Assembly: GCA_914767885.1 (NCBI GenBank)
Contig: CAJZBQ010000029.1
Coordinates: forward strand, 537,175 to 601,174
Length of the DNA: 64,000 bases
Origin: Blepharisma stoltei
Lineage: Eukaryota; Ciliophora; Heterotrichea; Heterotrichida; Blepharismidae
Direction of reading: 5' to 3'
The notes beneath the pieces are model-generated. The model was not told where the DNA came from and made no database searches. It saw nothing but the letters and a program-made list of their open reading frames with translations. Positions 11,101 through 19,891 of this stretch are shown piece by piece (position 1 is the first letter of the stretch; each line of letters begins with the position of its first letter). The position numbers and the translations under genes are program-made.

Positions 11101-11661
11101 TTTCGTTCAATCAAGGTGTGGGGTAAAAGAAATTTTATAATCACCTCTATCATCATCAAATCCATTGTTTGGGCCAACTCTTAAGTGTGATTTTTTAGCG
11201 TGATTTCCAATAAAATAAATTTTATTGTAATCTATATTATTCTATAGAGACCATTCTATTAGGTATTTTATGTGCTAAAATTTTGCCTTCAAATTAAAAG
11301 GAATAAAAATTTCCCCTTGTTCCCAGCTGCTTAGATATGCTTTATAACTTTTCAATGCAGATGCACCCGGCATTGGAAATTTCACTTCATCTGTAGCAGG
11401 TATATTTTCTTTCATTCTTGGGGTATGTGCATGCAGATTTTTCGTTATATTTCTCGTAGTCTGATTGAGTGATGCAGATGACAAAACTGATGCATTGCTA
11501 CTATTTAGCTTATCAAGCATAAGCAAAGGCCCATTTTCTCCTCTGACTCTAGGAGTAAGAATTTTCGGTATGTTTTTCCCAGTGTGATTCAACGAAGCAG
11601 CTGCCAAAACTGATGAATTACAACTATTTGGCTTTTTTGGAATACTCAATGATGTATTCAT
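8165..11661 (-). CDS. DYRK-family dual-specificity protein kinase
   Basis: A complete DYRK kinase on the minus strand, broken by six inserts. Pieces in order: Ser-rich N-tail from ATG 11661; the DYRK-homology box ([26 protein letters not shown]); the linker [15 protein letters not shown] glycine loop; VAMKIIRNK with the ATP lysine; [13 protein letters not shown] catalytic loop; VIDFGSS metal-binding loop; [11 protein letters not shown] activation loop with the Tyr that DYRKs autophosphorylate; [11 protein letters not shown]; and [11 protein letters not shown]. DYRKs phosphorylate Ser/Thr of diverse targets and control growth, cytoskeleton and cell differentiation. After removing all inserts plus 22 nt next to the 10971 element, the length is 481 codons in one frame. 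TGA = Trp at MWSFGC and HMWIMEG. Confidence 0.92.
8309..9053 (-). mobile_element. B2-like IES, 745 bp, with nested retroposon
   Basis: Lies between EKC and LEWDPERR of the DYRK kinase. TA 8309-8310 and TA 9054-9055 share codon phase 2-3; excision gives EKCLEWDPE exactly. Ends TAACTCCCTCAACCTTGAGC and, inverted, TACTTTATCATCCTTGATTA are diverged forms of the B2 terminal motif. A class D element sits inside at 8368-8907. Confidence 0.85.
8368..8907 (+). mobile_element. Class D retroposon-like element (subfamily D2), nested
   Basis: Begins near TAAATGGCGTGGCGAACC. A 13-bp near-perfect direct repeat (ATATTACAGTATA at 8355-8367, ATATTATAGTATA at 8908-8920) flanks it. Related in sequence to 37312-37845. 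GC content is well above the surroundings. No ORF of note, so it is non-autonomous. Confidence 0.65.
9110..9766 (-). mobile_element. IES, 657 bp, with B1-like ends
   Basis: Separates PSTKEL from [14 protein letters not shown] in the DYRK kinase. TA 9110-9111 and TA 9767-9768 share phase 3-1, giving [13 protein letters not shown]. Right end (inverted) is TACTACCCACCC with GTGGGCGAGC, a diverged B1 motif with its hairpin partner near 9721. A GC-rich block at about 9290-9555 looks like a further nested insert of unknown type. Confidence 0.8.
10010..10076 (-). other. IES, 67 bp, TA-bounded
   Basis: Interrupts the kinase between GIPYT and TGIDMWSFGC. Both flanks read CCATATAC on the minus strand, so the pointer is longer than TA. 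Excision gives [10 protein letters not shown]. Confidence 0.85.
10362..10699 (-). mobile_element. B1-family MITE acting as an IES, 338 bp, inverted
   Basis: The two direct motif copies are on the right (GTTCACTCACGGAGGGGGGG at 10678 and a second at 10619). The hairpin that normally closes the other end is reduced to TAACTCCCCCGGG. Excision at TA 10362-10363 and 10700-10701 joins TFELL to SINLYDFI of the kinase. Confidence 0.87.
10971..11123 (-). mobile_element. Short B2-family IES, 153 bp, in or beside a 22-nt insert
   Basis: Ends TAACTCCCCCTATCATTAAT and (inverted) TACCCCACACCTTGATTGAA are diverged B2 motifs. Excising TA to TA leaves a 22-nt GT..AG stretch (minus GTGATT..CTTTTAG) that must also go for the frame [14 protein letters not shown]. 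Alternatively one 175-bp removal between GGTGA repeats gives the same product. Confidence 0.7.
11237..11305 (-). other. IES, 69 bp, TA-bounded
   Basis: Joins WEQGEIF to [10 protein letters not shown] in the DYRK-homology box with both TAs in phase 3-1. The insert has in-frame stops. Cuts at 11235/11304 give the same length. Confidence 0.75.
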
Positions 11662-11739
11662 TTTTAAAATGCAAAAATAATTTAACGATCTCTAACTGAA
11701 AAATTTTTAAAATTTTTTGAGAAATTAAAAAGGAATTAC

Positions 11740-13102
11740 TTAGTTAGAGCCACTTAAAATTCTAAAGAAATACTCACACTCAAGGGCTCCATCCTCAGGT
11801 AGATCAGTACAATGGACTGCATTTTGCACTTTATTGACCCCAAATCTTGCCCTAATCGTCCCTGGTCTCAAATTCTTCGCTACTTCTGGATCAATTGGCC
11901 CGCATAACTGTCTAAAGCTCTGGACTACATTTTCTTGTCTGATCTCCATGGCTATCAGCGGCCCCGACGTCAGCTCATCTACAGTTGCCACATATTCTGG
12001 CAGAACTCCTTTATAAACCTCCAAAAACTCTTGTGCGGTCGGTTTATCAATGCTAAACATCTGTAAAGCTGAAATTTCGTACCCTTCATTTAATATCATA
12101 TCAATGATTTTTCCAGCGTTTTCTATCGCATGAGGCTTAATCACACAACAAGTACAGTTATTAAGCACAGCTGGATTAGCTTGTAAGCCAAAGAAAAAGT
12201 TGATTTCTCTAGTCGCACTTGCTGGGGCATCACTTCCATGAACTGCATTGTGTGACCCTTCAGTACCAAAAACAGCTCTTAAGCTTCTAGGGGCGTCAAC
12301 TCTGGCTGTATTCGGGTTTGTAGGGCCCATTAGTTCTCGCCATCTGGGGACTGCATTTTCTGCGATAAGTTCCATGCCGACAACTACATCACTTGCCATG
12401 AAGTTTACTAATTCATTGTAAAATGGCTTGCCTTGGTGCTCAGCATAGAACTGTCGAGCATCGTCAATAGTAAAATGGGCCATTTTCATGTGGCTGATCC
12501 TGAATCCTGCAGTTACTATGGTATCTACTATTTTTCCTATATGAGAGTAGCAGTCTGGCTTGATCATTGCAAAGGTCCTGCCTCTTTGAGACTCGAAATG
12601 GGTCCTTGTGAACACATCAGCGTACTCGACGACCTTAAGCTGCCTTGCATATATAGCCCATACCATATATAGATTTCTTTATGATACAAAATGCAATGGG
12701 CGGGTGAAGTATCACCAGGAAGTGGCATGCCAAATATGGTTGACAAGCAAACTTTTCACCATTTTTGACATGCGCTTTTTAGCTCTTCTTGGTATAGAGT
12801 CCAGCTCATCCCTTTAATAGAGTCTCAACCGTCAATTACATGCTGTTTCGATACAGAAATCTATATATGGGTATGGGCTATATTGTAACAGTGGCGCCGA
12901 TAAATAAATCAGTCAATGCGATGGTGGGATATTGGCATCTTTTTAGGAAAATGCGACGGTTTTTTATGTCATACTACGTTAACAGTACCATTTCAATTGT
13001 GTTGTCTACACAGTAGTATGTGACTTGGTATTTACGAATTAAGGAGGCAGGCTGGTCAAACCAGTCTACTATGAACACAAACCGATCTTCAGATGCTGCC
13101 AT
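11740..13102 (-). CDS. NME7: NME7-like protein (DM10 plus two NDK domains)
   Basis: The N-terminus, from ATG 13102, is a DM10 domain (RFVFIVDWFDQPASLIR, IEMYDIKNRRIFLKR). Two nucleoside-diphosphate-kinase domains follow (RTFAMIKPDCYSHIGKI and CCVIKPHAIENAGKI). The first has HNAVHGSD with the active-site His and the second has QNAVHCTD. Human NME7 is 376 residues; here it is 372 after removing a 15-nt intron (12974-12988) and a 229-bp IES (12652-12880). NME7 is a ciliary and centrosomal protein, bound inside doublet microtubules and to the gamma-tubulin complex, which suits a heavily ciliated cell. The stop is TAA at 11740-11742. Confidence 0.94.
12652..12880 (-). mobile_element. Class C palindromic IES, 229 bp
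   Basis: Terminal inverted repeats of about 30 bp: TATAGCCCATACCATATATAG at the left (12652) and its inverse ending GGTATGGGCTATAT at about 12881. TA excision joins GATVTI to YARQLKVVEY in NME7. The centre is unique with no ORF. Confidence 0.87.
12974..12988 (-). other. 15-nt intron in NME7
   Basis: Minus strand GTACTGTTAACGTAG contains an in-frame TAG. Removal restores TIEMYDIKNRR of the DM10 domain. Confidence 0.9.
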
Positions 13103-13288
13103 TTAAATATATAAATGATTTGAAAAAGTAAAATTTGAGTAATCTAGATGCAAAATAAGCACTTTATTATGATGTTTACTATAAATTCACGATAAAAACA
13201 TAGAAAAACTATAAAAATTCTTCCATTTCCAATATCCAAAATCCATCTATGATAAAATTATGCAAATTTTTATTAGTTTTCCATAAGA

Positions 13289-15157
13289 ATGTCCAGAATC
13301 TTCGTGAAAAATCTTCCTAAAAACGCCACTGAGCAGCAGCTAAAACAGTTTTTTTCTGCCAAAGGAGAAGTGACTGATGTAAAACTCCTCAAAGAAGCTG
13401 ACGGAACGTTCAGACGAGTTGCCTTCATTGGGTTCCGTGAAAAAGGCATCTCAGAAGCCCTTACAAAATATTTTGACAAAAATTACATAGGCACCTGCAA
13501 AATCCAAGTTGAAGAAGCCAAGCCACAAAGCGACCCTTCCCTAAAAACTTGAAGCAAAAAACCAAAGCAAAAGCCAGCAAAAAATGAGCCACAGAAAGAA
13601 GAAGAAAAAATCATCGAGGAATCCACAGAAAACTCTGATAATAAAAACCTAGAAATAGACCCTTCAAGGCTGTTTTTAAGAAATTTGTCATATGGGGTCA
13701 GCAAAGAAGATATTGAAGACCTTTTTTCTCAGTTTGGGGCTATTGAAGAAATCACTTTGCCGATTGATGCAGAAAACCATCGGCCCAAAGGTTTTGCGTA
13801 TGTGAAATTTGCAGCGACTGAGTCTGCGGTTCAAGCTTTTGATAAATTAGACAGGAGTGTGTTTCAAGGGAGACTGCTCCATATAATCCAAGCTAAAAAG
13901 AAGCCTGAAGTCATTATGGAGTCTCGTGCACCAAGTTCTTATAAAAAAGTGCTGGCTGCTAAGCTTAAAGAAAAAGCCAAAAATTCTAATACGTGGAATA
14001 CCCTGTTTTTAAACCCAGATTCGGTAGCTGCAGCTATGTCAAATAAATTGCATATGAGCAAAGGGGAGTTTATGGATACAGGAGCTGACGATTTAGCTGT
14101 AAAAATATCGATGGCGGAGACAAAGATTTTGCAAGAAATTAAGGAGTGGATGGAAACCCAAGGGATTAATTATGAAGCTTTTAATGGAGATAGAAATTCG
14201 ACTGCGAGGAGCCAAAATGTGATTATTGTGAAAAATCTGCCTGGTGGCTCGTCACTTTCGGATATACAGGATATTTTTGCAAGGTATGGAGCGATAGGGA
14301 GATGCTGTATGCCGCCTTCAAAGACTATAGCAATTGTGGAGTAACCCTCTTAAGGTAAGTTAGGGGATATATTAGTATTTTAAATATACTATTTTCAATA
14401 AAAATTGATACAAAAAATGCTATATTTACTAAATTTGGCATATTTAGACTCAGGAGCAGCAGAAAATGCTTTTCAACAAGCTTCTTATCTAAACTATAAA
14501 TCTCTCCCCTTATATCTAGAATGGGCCCCATTAAACACTTTTGATAGTGAATACACAAAACCTATCGAAATTACCAAAGCAAGCACAAACACTTTATTCG
14601 TAAAAAACCTTTCCTTTGAAACTACAAGACAAAAGCTAGAAGACCATATGAAGCAGTGTGGAACAATCAAAAGCATCCGAATTGTGACTAATAAAGGGTT
14701 ACCTTGTGGCTATGGCTTCGTTGAATACGCCACAGAAAAATCTGCAAGCAAAGCATTAAGGAATTTAAATAATTCTTTATTAGATGGCCATGCATTAAAA
14801 TTATCTGAGGCAAAAACAACTATACAAATACCCCAAAAACGACCTAGAGTTGAAGAAGAAACCAAAGAGAATGATAACAGGATCAAATTACTCGTCAAAA
14901 ATCTGGCTTTTGAAGCCACAAAAGAAGAATTAAAAAATTTGTTCCAAAATTTCGGGGAGGTCAAAAATGTAAGAATTCCTAGCAAAGCTCAGGGCACACA
15001 TCGAGGATTTGCATTTGTGGAATTTTTAACTCACGATGACGCAGAAAATGCGATGAATTCTCTACAAAACACACATCTATACGGAAGAAGGCTCGTACTA
15101 GAGTGGGCACAAACAGAAGAAACTATGAGTTCAATCAGAAAAAAGCAGCAAGTTTAA
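13289..15157 (+). CDS. MRD1/RBM19-like protein with five RRMs
   Basis: Five RNA-recognition motifs in about 589 residues: RRM1 (RIFVKNLPKN), RRM2 (RLFLRNLSYG), RRM3 (VIIVKNLPGG), RRM4 (TLFVKNLSFE) and RRM5 (KLLVKNLAFE). The order, the linker LYLEWAP after RRM3 and the final RRLVLEWAQ match Mrd1 (yeast, five RRMs) and RBM19 (animals, six). These bind pre-rRNA and are needed for 18S rRNA processing in the nucleolus. The protein is shorter than either homologue. TGA = Trp at 13550-13552 (LKTWSKK). A 99-bp IES at 14342-14440 separates AIVEY from LDSGAAENAF. Stop TAA is 15155-15157. Confidence 0.9.
14342..14440 (+). other. IES, 99 bp, TA-bounded
   Basis: TA 14342-14343 follows GAG and would make TAA; TA 14441-14442 is in the same phase. 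Excision gives IVEYLDSGAAENA, as in RBM19. Confidence 0.85.
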
Positions 15158-15254
15158 TAACAAATAATTTTTATTTATAAATTTTCATTTCTGTTAAAAA
15201 TGGTAAATTCAAAAAATATACACCAATAATTGCCATATTTTTGCAATAAAAGAA

Positions 15255-16636
15255 ATGTCGCAGTCATCTGATGTTAAATTACATGTCTTCAGCAAGCTCT
15301 TCGAAGGCCCAGATAACCAAGTCTGCTTTGATTGTAACATGCCTGGCCCTACAAGCTGTTCTTATAACCATGGCATCTTTCTCTGTTCGAAGTGTGCGGA
15401 TTCTCATAGAGTGCTTTTGCCTGAGATTTCCAAAATTAAGCTGATAGTTGAAGAACCATGGAGCTATAAGGAGCTTAAATTATTGATTTCTGGTGGAAAC
15501 TCTACACTTACTCCTCCCCTCTGTAAGTGAACAAAACTATTATAAGGGTCGCTATTTTTTGCCCAAAAACCCACCCTCCGTAAGTGAACCAAAATTTTTT
15601 TAATAGAAAAAATTTTTTATGGAAAAAAATTTTGATATATAAATGATAATTAGTATAATGAAATCTAGAGCTAATTCTTTTAATTTTAAACGAATTGCTT
15701 TTTTAAAACATAAATTTTATAAATTAAATTAATATTTGCTTTCCAATTTTTGCGATTTAGGATTTTTTTAAATTTCGAAAAAAAAAAAATATTTTTTATA
15801 AAATTTATATATAAATTTTTTTTAAAAAACAAATAAACACCCCTCCGTGAGTGAACAAAATTTTTTTTGTTCACTCACAGAGGGGGGAGTTAGAGAATTT
15901 TTGACTTATTATGAAATTGGGGGGAAGATATTTTCATAATTTTTACCTAAAATATGCTGAATGGCCAATTCGTCATTATTTATAGATCCTTGAAATTAGC
16001 CCAGACACTCCAATAAATGTGAAATATAGAACCAAAGCTATGGACTATTATCGGAAAATGCTTGATACTGTCTCAGATAGAAGAACATATGAGATTCCTT
16101 TCCCAGCCAAAAATATAGGCTCAGAAGTAATCAAAGAAGAAGAATTCAAAGAGCAAAAAAGACTCCCAGACATCCAAGATCTAGAATGCATGCCGAACCC
16201 TCAAGAGGAAAAGTTTTTAATGGGCACTGAGACAGCTTCAGCAGGGATTCTTTCGAGCATGTTTTCTAAGGTGGTAGAACTAGGAAGCAGTGCAAAAGAA
16301 AAGGTGGAAGAAATTGGACAGTCAAAAGCAGTGAAATCGGTAGAATCAGCTACACAGTCAGCCGTAGAATCTATAGGAGAAGGGGTCAGCATGCTTGTAG
16401 GAAAAGTTAAAGGGGCAGTCTATGGACAAAAAGGGATGTCGGAATCTGAAGCTTCAAAAGGCGGGTATTTAGATGTGGCGCTAAATAACCGGCATAGTTA
16501 TGAAAATATAGACTCAAATCCTCTAGTGAGATTGAGAAAAGGAGAAATTATGGATTTAATTGGACAGCATGAAGGTCAAAAAGAAGCCATTGGGTTCACA
16601 CAAGGAACCTCTGGAACCTCAAGCTTAGTAAGTTAA
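15255..16636 (+). CDS. ArfGAP-domain protein (ARFGAP1-like)
   Basis: An N-terminal ArfGAP zinc finger: CFDCNMPGPTSCSYNHGIFLC with CSKC, then ISGGN and, after IES removal, STLREFLTYYEI. This domain stimulates GTP hydrolysis by Arf at Golgi and vesicle membranes. The order GGN-x3-REFL and KYRTKAMDYYRKML matches ARFGAP1-type proteins. The finger's invariant Arg follows CSKC as HRVL. Two inserts are removed: a B1 MITE (15509-15890) and a 79-bp stretch between TGAAATT repeats (15919-15997). The product is 306 residues. The C-terminal half has repeated amphipathic segments (VEELGSS..KEKVEEIG type) that could sense membrane curvature like ALPS motifs; that last point is inference. Confidence 0.85.
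15509..15890 (+). mobile_element. B1-family MITE acting as an IES, 382 bp
   Basis: Left TTACTCCTCCCCTCTGTAAG with a second copy near 15576. The right hairpin at about 15840-15890 ends GGGGGGAGTTA. Excision at TA 15509-15510 and 15891-15892 gives GGNSTLREFL in frame. Confidence 0.87.
15919..15997 (+). other. Non-TA IES, 79 bp, TGAAATT direct repeats
   Basis: TGAAATT occurs at 15912-15918 and 15991-15997. Dropping one repeat plus insert gives REFLTYYEISPDTPINVKYRTK, a standard ArfGAP reading. No phase-matched TA pair does the same. No 15/16-nt GT..AG intron is present here. Confidence 0.65.
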
Positions 16637-16670
16637 TAATTTATATTAACCCATTATTTTTCAAATTCAA

Positions 16671-19172
16671 ATGATTTATTATCTTAAAAGCCTATATCTC
16701 GAAATTCTTAATAATATGCAAAAATCCATAATTAAATCCAATATGAAAAAGCACAAACCAAACCAAAAACAGAACATCAGCATTTCAATTTTTGATACTT
16801 TAGAATCCCTTCAAATTTCTGGGCAACTTTTAACAACCAAGCTTGACCCTCATTTTTCTAAGCACCTATCCAAGCTCCTCTCTGAATATCAGCAGCTTCT
16901 TTTAACTCTTTTGTCTGAAAAGAACCAGTTTGAACTTAAAGTATTTTTTATTTAGTGCCAACAACTAGCTGAAAGTTTATTAGAAGTCAAAGAAGCAGAA
17001 ATTAAATTAAAAAATAAACTGAATAAAAAGCAAACTTTGTGAAATGCAAAGGAACAAGAAATGCTTGAAGAAGTAGAAATATCCTGCAGTAGAATAATTT
17101 ATATAAAAAAAAAAGAATTTTCTGATAAAAATGCAGGATTTTTAATTATTGAGGGAAAGAATAATTAAAAAACATTTAGAAGAAGGAAAAGATATGTGGA
17201 CTGAGCAACTAAAAAAAATAGAAGAAGCAATGAAAGAACAGGAAAGAGAAAAACAAAAATTAAGATCAAGCTACCAGAAGAGGCTAGCTGATATTGATCA
17301 AGAATTGGACGAAATTATGCATTTGCATAGACAAAAGCTGGATAAACCTATAAAACTTGGTGATATTTTGCCAAGTCTGTTTTCTCAAGAAGAACTGCAA
17401 GAGGAAAAGCTAGTTGCCCTTGGAGAAATTTCTGAAAGAAAAAATGAAGACATCAATATACCCAAAATCACAGAAAACTCAGAAAAATTCGATATTGAGT
17501 CAAAATCAAGCTTGGATATTTCTATTGATAAACTAGATTTAAAAGGAACTCAGAAAATTGTATATGAAAAATTAATTGAGCTGAGAAGGAGAATTCATAA
17601 ATTTAGGGACGAAGACAGCTGTTTGACTAGTGAAGAAGGCACTCTAGACTCCTTGCCTTCAGATTTAAAATCCATCAGCCCATCTCAGCTAGAAAACTCA
17701 CGAAAAACCTCAGCAGCCTCAGAAATTGAATATGGAAAAACTGTCCCCGAAGCCAAAATTATTGCTGCAGTCTCCTCTAAGCTGCTTAAATTCGCAGGGG
17801 TCGTTTTTGGAGGAAAAGGCAGCAATAAATACAGAAAAGAGCTGACAAAGCAGCTAGGATCTGAAAAACTGTCTATTGAAGAAAGAGAAGACATCGTTTT
17901 TAACTTAATTCATGAAGAAGGGACTATAAAAAAGCATGATGCTCAGATTAAAGAGCAGCAAAATGAAGAAGTTTCTATAAATAAGGACGAAAAAGCATGG
18001 GATAATATATCAGAAATTCCTTCAGAAAAAAACAAGGATTTAGGCTTGTCACAGGATTTAGAAAATTTATTTTCACACGAAAATATTCATGAAAGCTCTA
18101 GCTCAGAGGAGGAGGAGGAGGATGCAGAAGAAGACGATATAATTGATTTTAGTGAAATTAAAGTTAAAAATGTTAAAGAAGAAGAAGAAAAAATTGAAGA
18201 AATTCAGCAAGAAAAACCAGAAGTTCGTGAAGAATATTCTGAAAATTCAGTGAATATTTCAAAATCAATTATAATTCCTCCACAGTCTGAAACTGTAATT
18301 GTCACTTCTATACAGTCACCAATCCTGAAACCCTCGATAATTGAAACAAATACACCTCTTTTTGCTTTAGAAGCAGAAGAAGTTATTTCTTCAAAGAAAA
18401 AGTTCCAGCAAAACCAAAGGGAGCCTGATCTCGTGAATTTAAGTATAGTAAACGAAAGCAACATATTCTTTATCCCGACTCTTTCTCTAAGCCAAGAAAG
18501 GTCTAGTTCTCGTGTGCGCCAATCATCTAGAGTCCAATTACAGCCTGAAGAAGAACTGCTGAGACGGCCTAAAATCAATACATCTCAAGACGAATCTTCT
18601 GCTGCTTCTCTGCCTAAAATTTCTGATGAAATTGTTCCAATAGTAATTTCAAGCCACCCTTCAAAACAGAAAATTGATAGAAAACCTATATCTATGATGA
18701 GCAAACTTCCTATAATACCGAGACCACCTTTAGAGCCTCCTAAAAAAATACTAAATGTAAGAGGAAGGTCACATCAGCCTATAAATCCGACCCAAAATAG
18801 AGCTCCTGGATCTCCACCAGCTCGAAGAAAAGCTGACAGCGAAATCAGGTCTGCTTCGCCTACTCTTGCTAATAGATTCAGGATGAAGAGATTCAGGGAC
18901 AAAGGAATGCCAGCCTTCAAATTAGGCAAAGGGTTTTCAAACCCTGCACAGCCTATTATTGCTCGACATGTGAATTTGAATAATATAAAAGTTATAGGAG
19001 TTTTCTCTATATGTCCCGATAAGGACCGTGAGTTCTCCATGGAATCCCTCAGCTGGTTGAACCAAACCAATGCACTGAGTTGGTTTGACTAACAGAAGGA
19101 TTCCACGGAGAACCCACGGCCCTATCGGGCCATATAGGAAAAACTCCTATATCTAATTTTTGAATTATATAA
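16671..19172 (+). CDS. Coiled-coil, acidic, C-terminally basic protein
   Basis: No family was recognised. It begins with several possible ATGs (16671 chosen, 16716 next), then coiled coil to about residue 220, an acidic low-complexity stretch (SSSSEEEEEDAEEDD), and a Pro/Arg-rich basic tail (RPPLEPPKK). A 15-nt intron at 16940-16954 (GTATTTTTTATTTAG) and a 67-bp IES at 17080-17146 are needed to keep frame. TGA = Trp at TLWNAKEQ. Near the 3' end the frame runs into a palindromic IES (18993-19147); after its removal the protein ends KVISNFWII at TAA 19170-19172, about 754 residues. A cytoskeletal or basal-body role is possible. Confidence 0.72.
16940..16954 (+). other. 15-nt intron
   Basis: GTATTTTTTATTTAG includes an in-frame TAG. 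Removal joins NQFELK to CQQLAESLLEVKEAE. Confidence 0.85.
17080..17146 (+). other. IES, 67 bp, TA-bounded, with inner inverted repeat
   Basis: TA 17080-17081 and TA 17047+100 (17147-17148) share codon phase 2-3. Excision gives EEVEILRERIIKKHL. The insert has ATCCTGCA at the left and its inverse TGCAGGAT at the right. Same length as the 67-bp IES at 10010. Confidence 0.82.
18993..19147 (+). mobile_element. Class C palindromic IES, 155 bp
   Basis: Near-perfect long palindrome: TATAGGAGTTTTCTCTATAT at the left pairs with ATATAGGAAAAACTCCTATA at the right, continuing inward (CCCGATA / TATCGGG, GTTCTCCATGGAATCC / GGATTCCACGGAGAAC). TATA borders both ends, so either TA gives the same product. It supplies 35 extra sense codons if not removed. 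Confidence 0.85.
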
Positions 19173-19220
19173 ACTTAACAATCCTGAATAAATAATCCTT
19201 GATACCTAATATTTATAAAA

Positions 19221-19766
19221 ATGTCGATTCCACTCTCCCAACCATCATCTAACCCAAGAAAGATTCCGAGTGTTATCTTCATTGTACTTTTTACATAGGA
19301 AAATGTCCCAGAGTTCTCCTCACAATACGGAGTAGAAAGTATCTTAAATCAGCTGAATGAGCTCTATTCAAAATACAAATTCATGGAAGCTCAATTGCTG
19401 AGGTCCAAACAAGTGCTCACAGCAAAGCTGCCAGACATAACGAACGCATTGGAGACTGTGAACTATCTCGTATCTGCAGATAAAGACCTTGTTTTAGACT
19501 TTCAGCTTTCAGACGCCTTATGGACAAAAGCGGAAGTTCCAAGGAGCAATACAGTAGCTTTATGGTTGGGAGCTAATGTGATGCTTGAGTACTCCCATGA
19601 AGAGGCCAAAGAACTTTTAGAGAAAAACCTGTCTGGAGCTCAAACTGCGCTGGATTCGACCAATGAAGACTTGAAATTCTTAAAAGAACAAATCACAGTC
19701 TGTGAAGTCAACGTTTCACGAGTTTACAATTATTCTGTTTATCTACGCCAGCACCAAGCTAAATAA
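19221..19766 (+). CDS. PFDN3: Prefoldin subunit 3 (VBP1)
   Basis: The length is 176 residues after a 15-nt intron, close to the family norm. Conserved blocks: N-terminal IP.VIFIENV, YSKYKFMEAQL, KLPDITNALETV, and the signature CLWLGANVMLEY-type VALWLGANVMLEYS, then LLEKNLSGA and VNVSRVYNYSV. Two coiled coils flank the beta-hairpin region. PFDN3 is an alpha-type subunit of the hexameric prefoldin co-chaperone that hands nascent actin and tubulin to CCT in the cytosol. No IES interrupts it. Stop TAA. Confidence 0.95.
19284..19298 (+). other. 15-nt intron in prefoldin 3
   Basis: GTACTTTTTACATAG with in-frame TAG. Removal gives PSVIFIENVPEFSSQ, aligned to the human GIPEAVFVEDV region. Confidence 0.9.
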
Positions 19767-19891
19767 ATAAGAATTATCCAATTAATAAATTTTAGTTTGG
19801 TATTCATCATTTTCCAAAAAATATTGTTCGAAAAGCTGGAGGGTTTGTAAATTTTTTTTTTAAAAAATTATTTATTTTAAAAATAATTTTT

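Noticed and set aside
11834-12817. Plus-strand ORFs opposite NME7
   Set aside because: NME7 domains with active-site motifs on the minus strand are unambiguous.
17101-17146. A 27-nt GT..AG intron at 17091
   Set aside because: It does not restore frame; TA-bounded removal of 67 bp does, and introns here are 15/16 nt.
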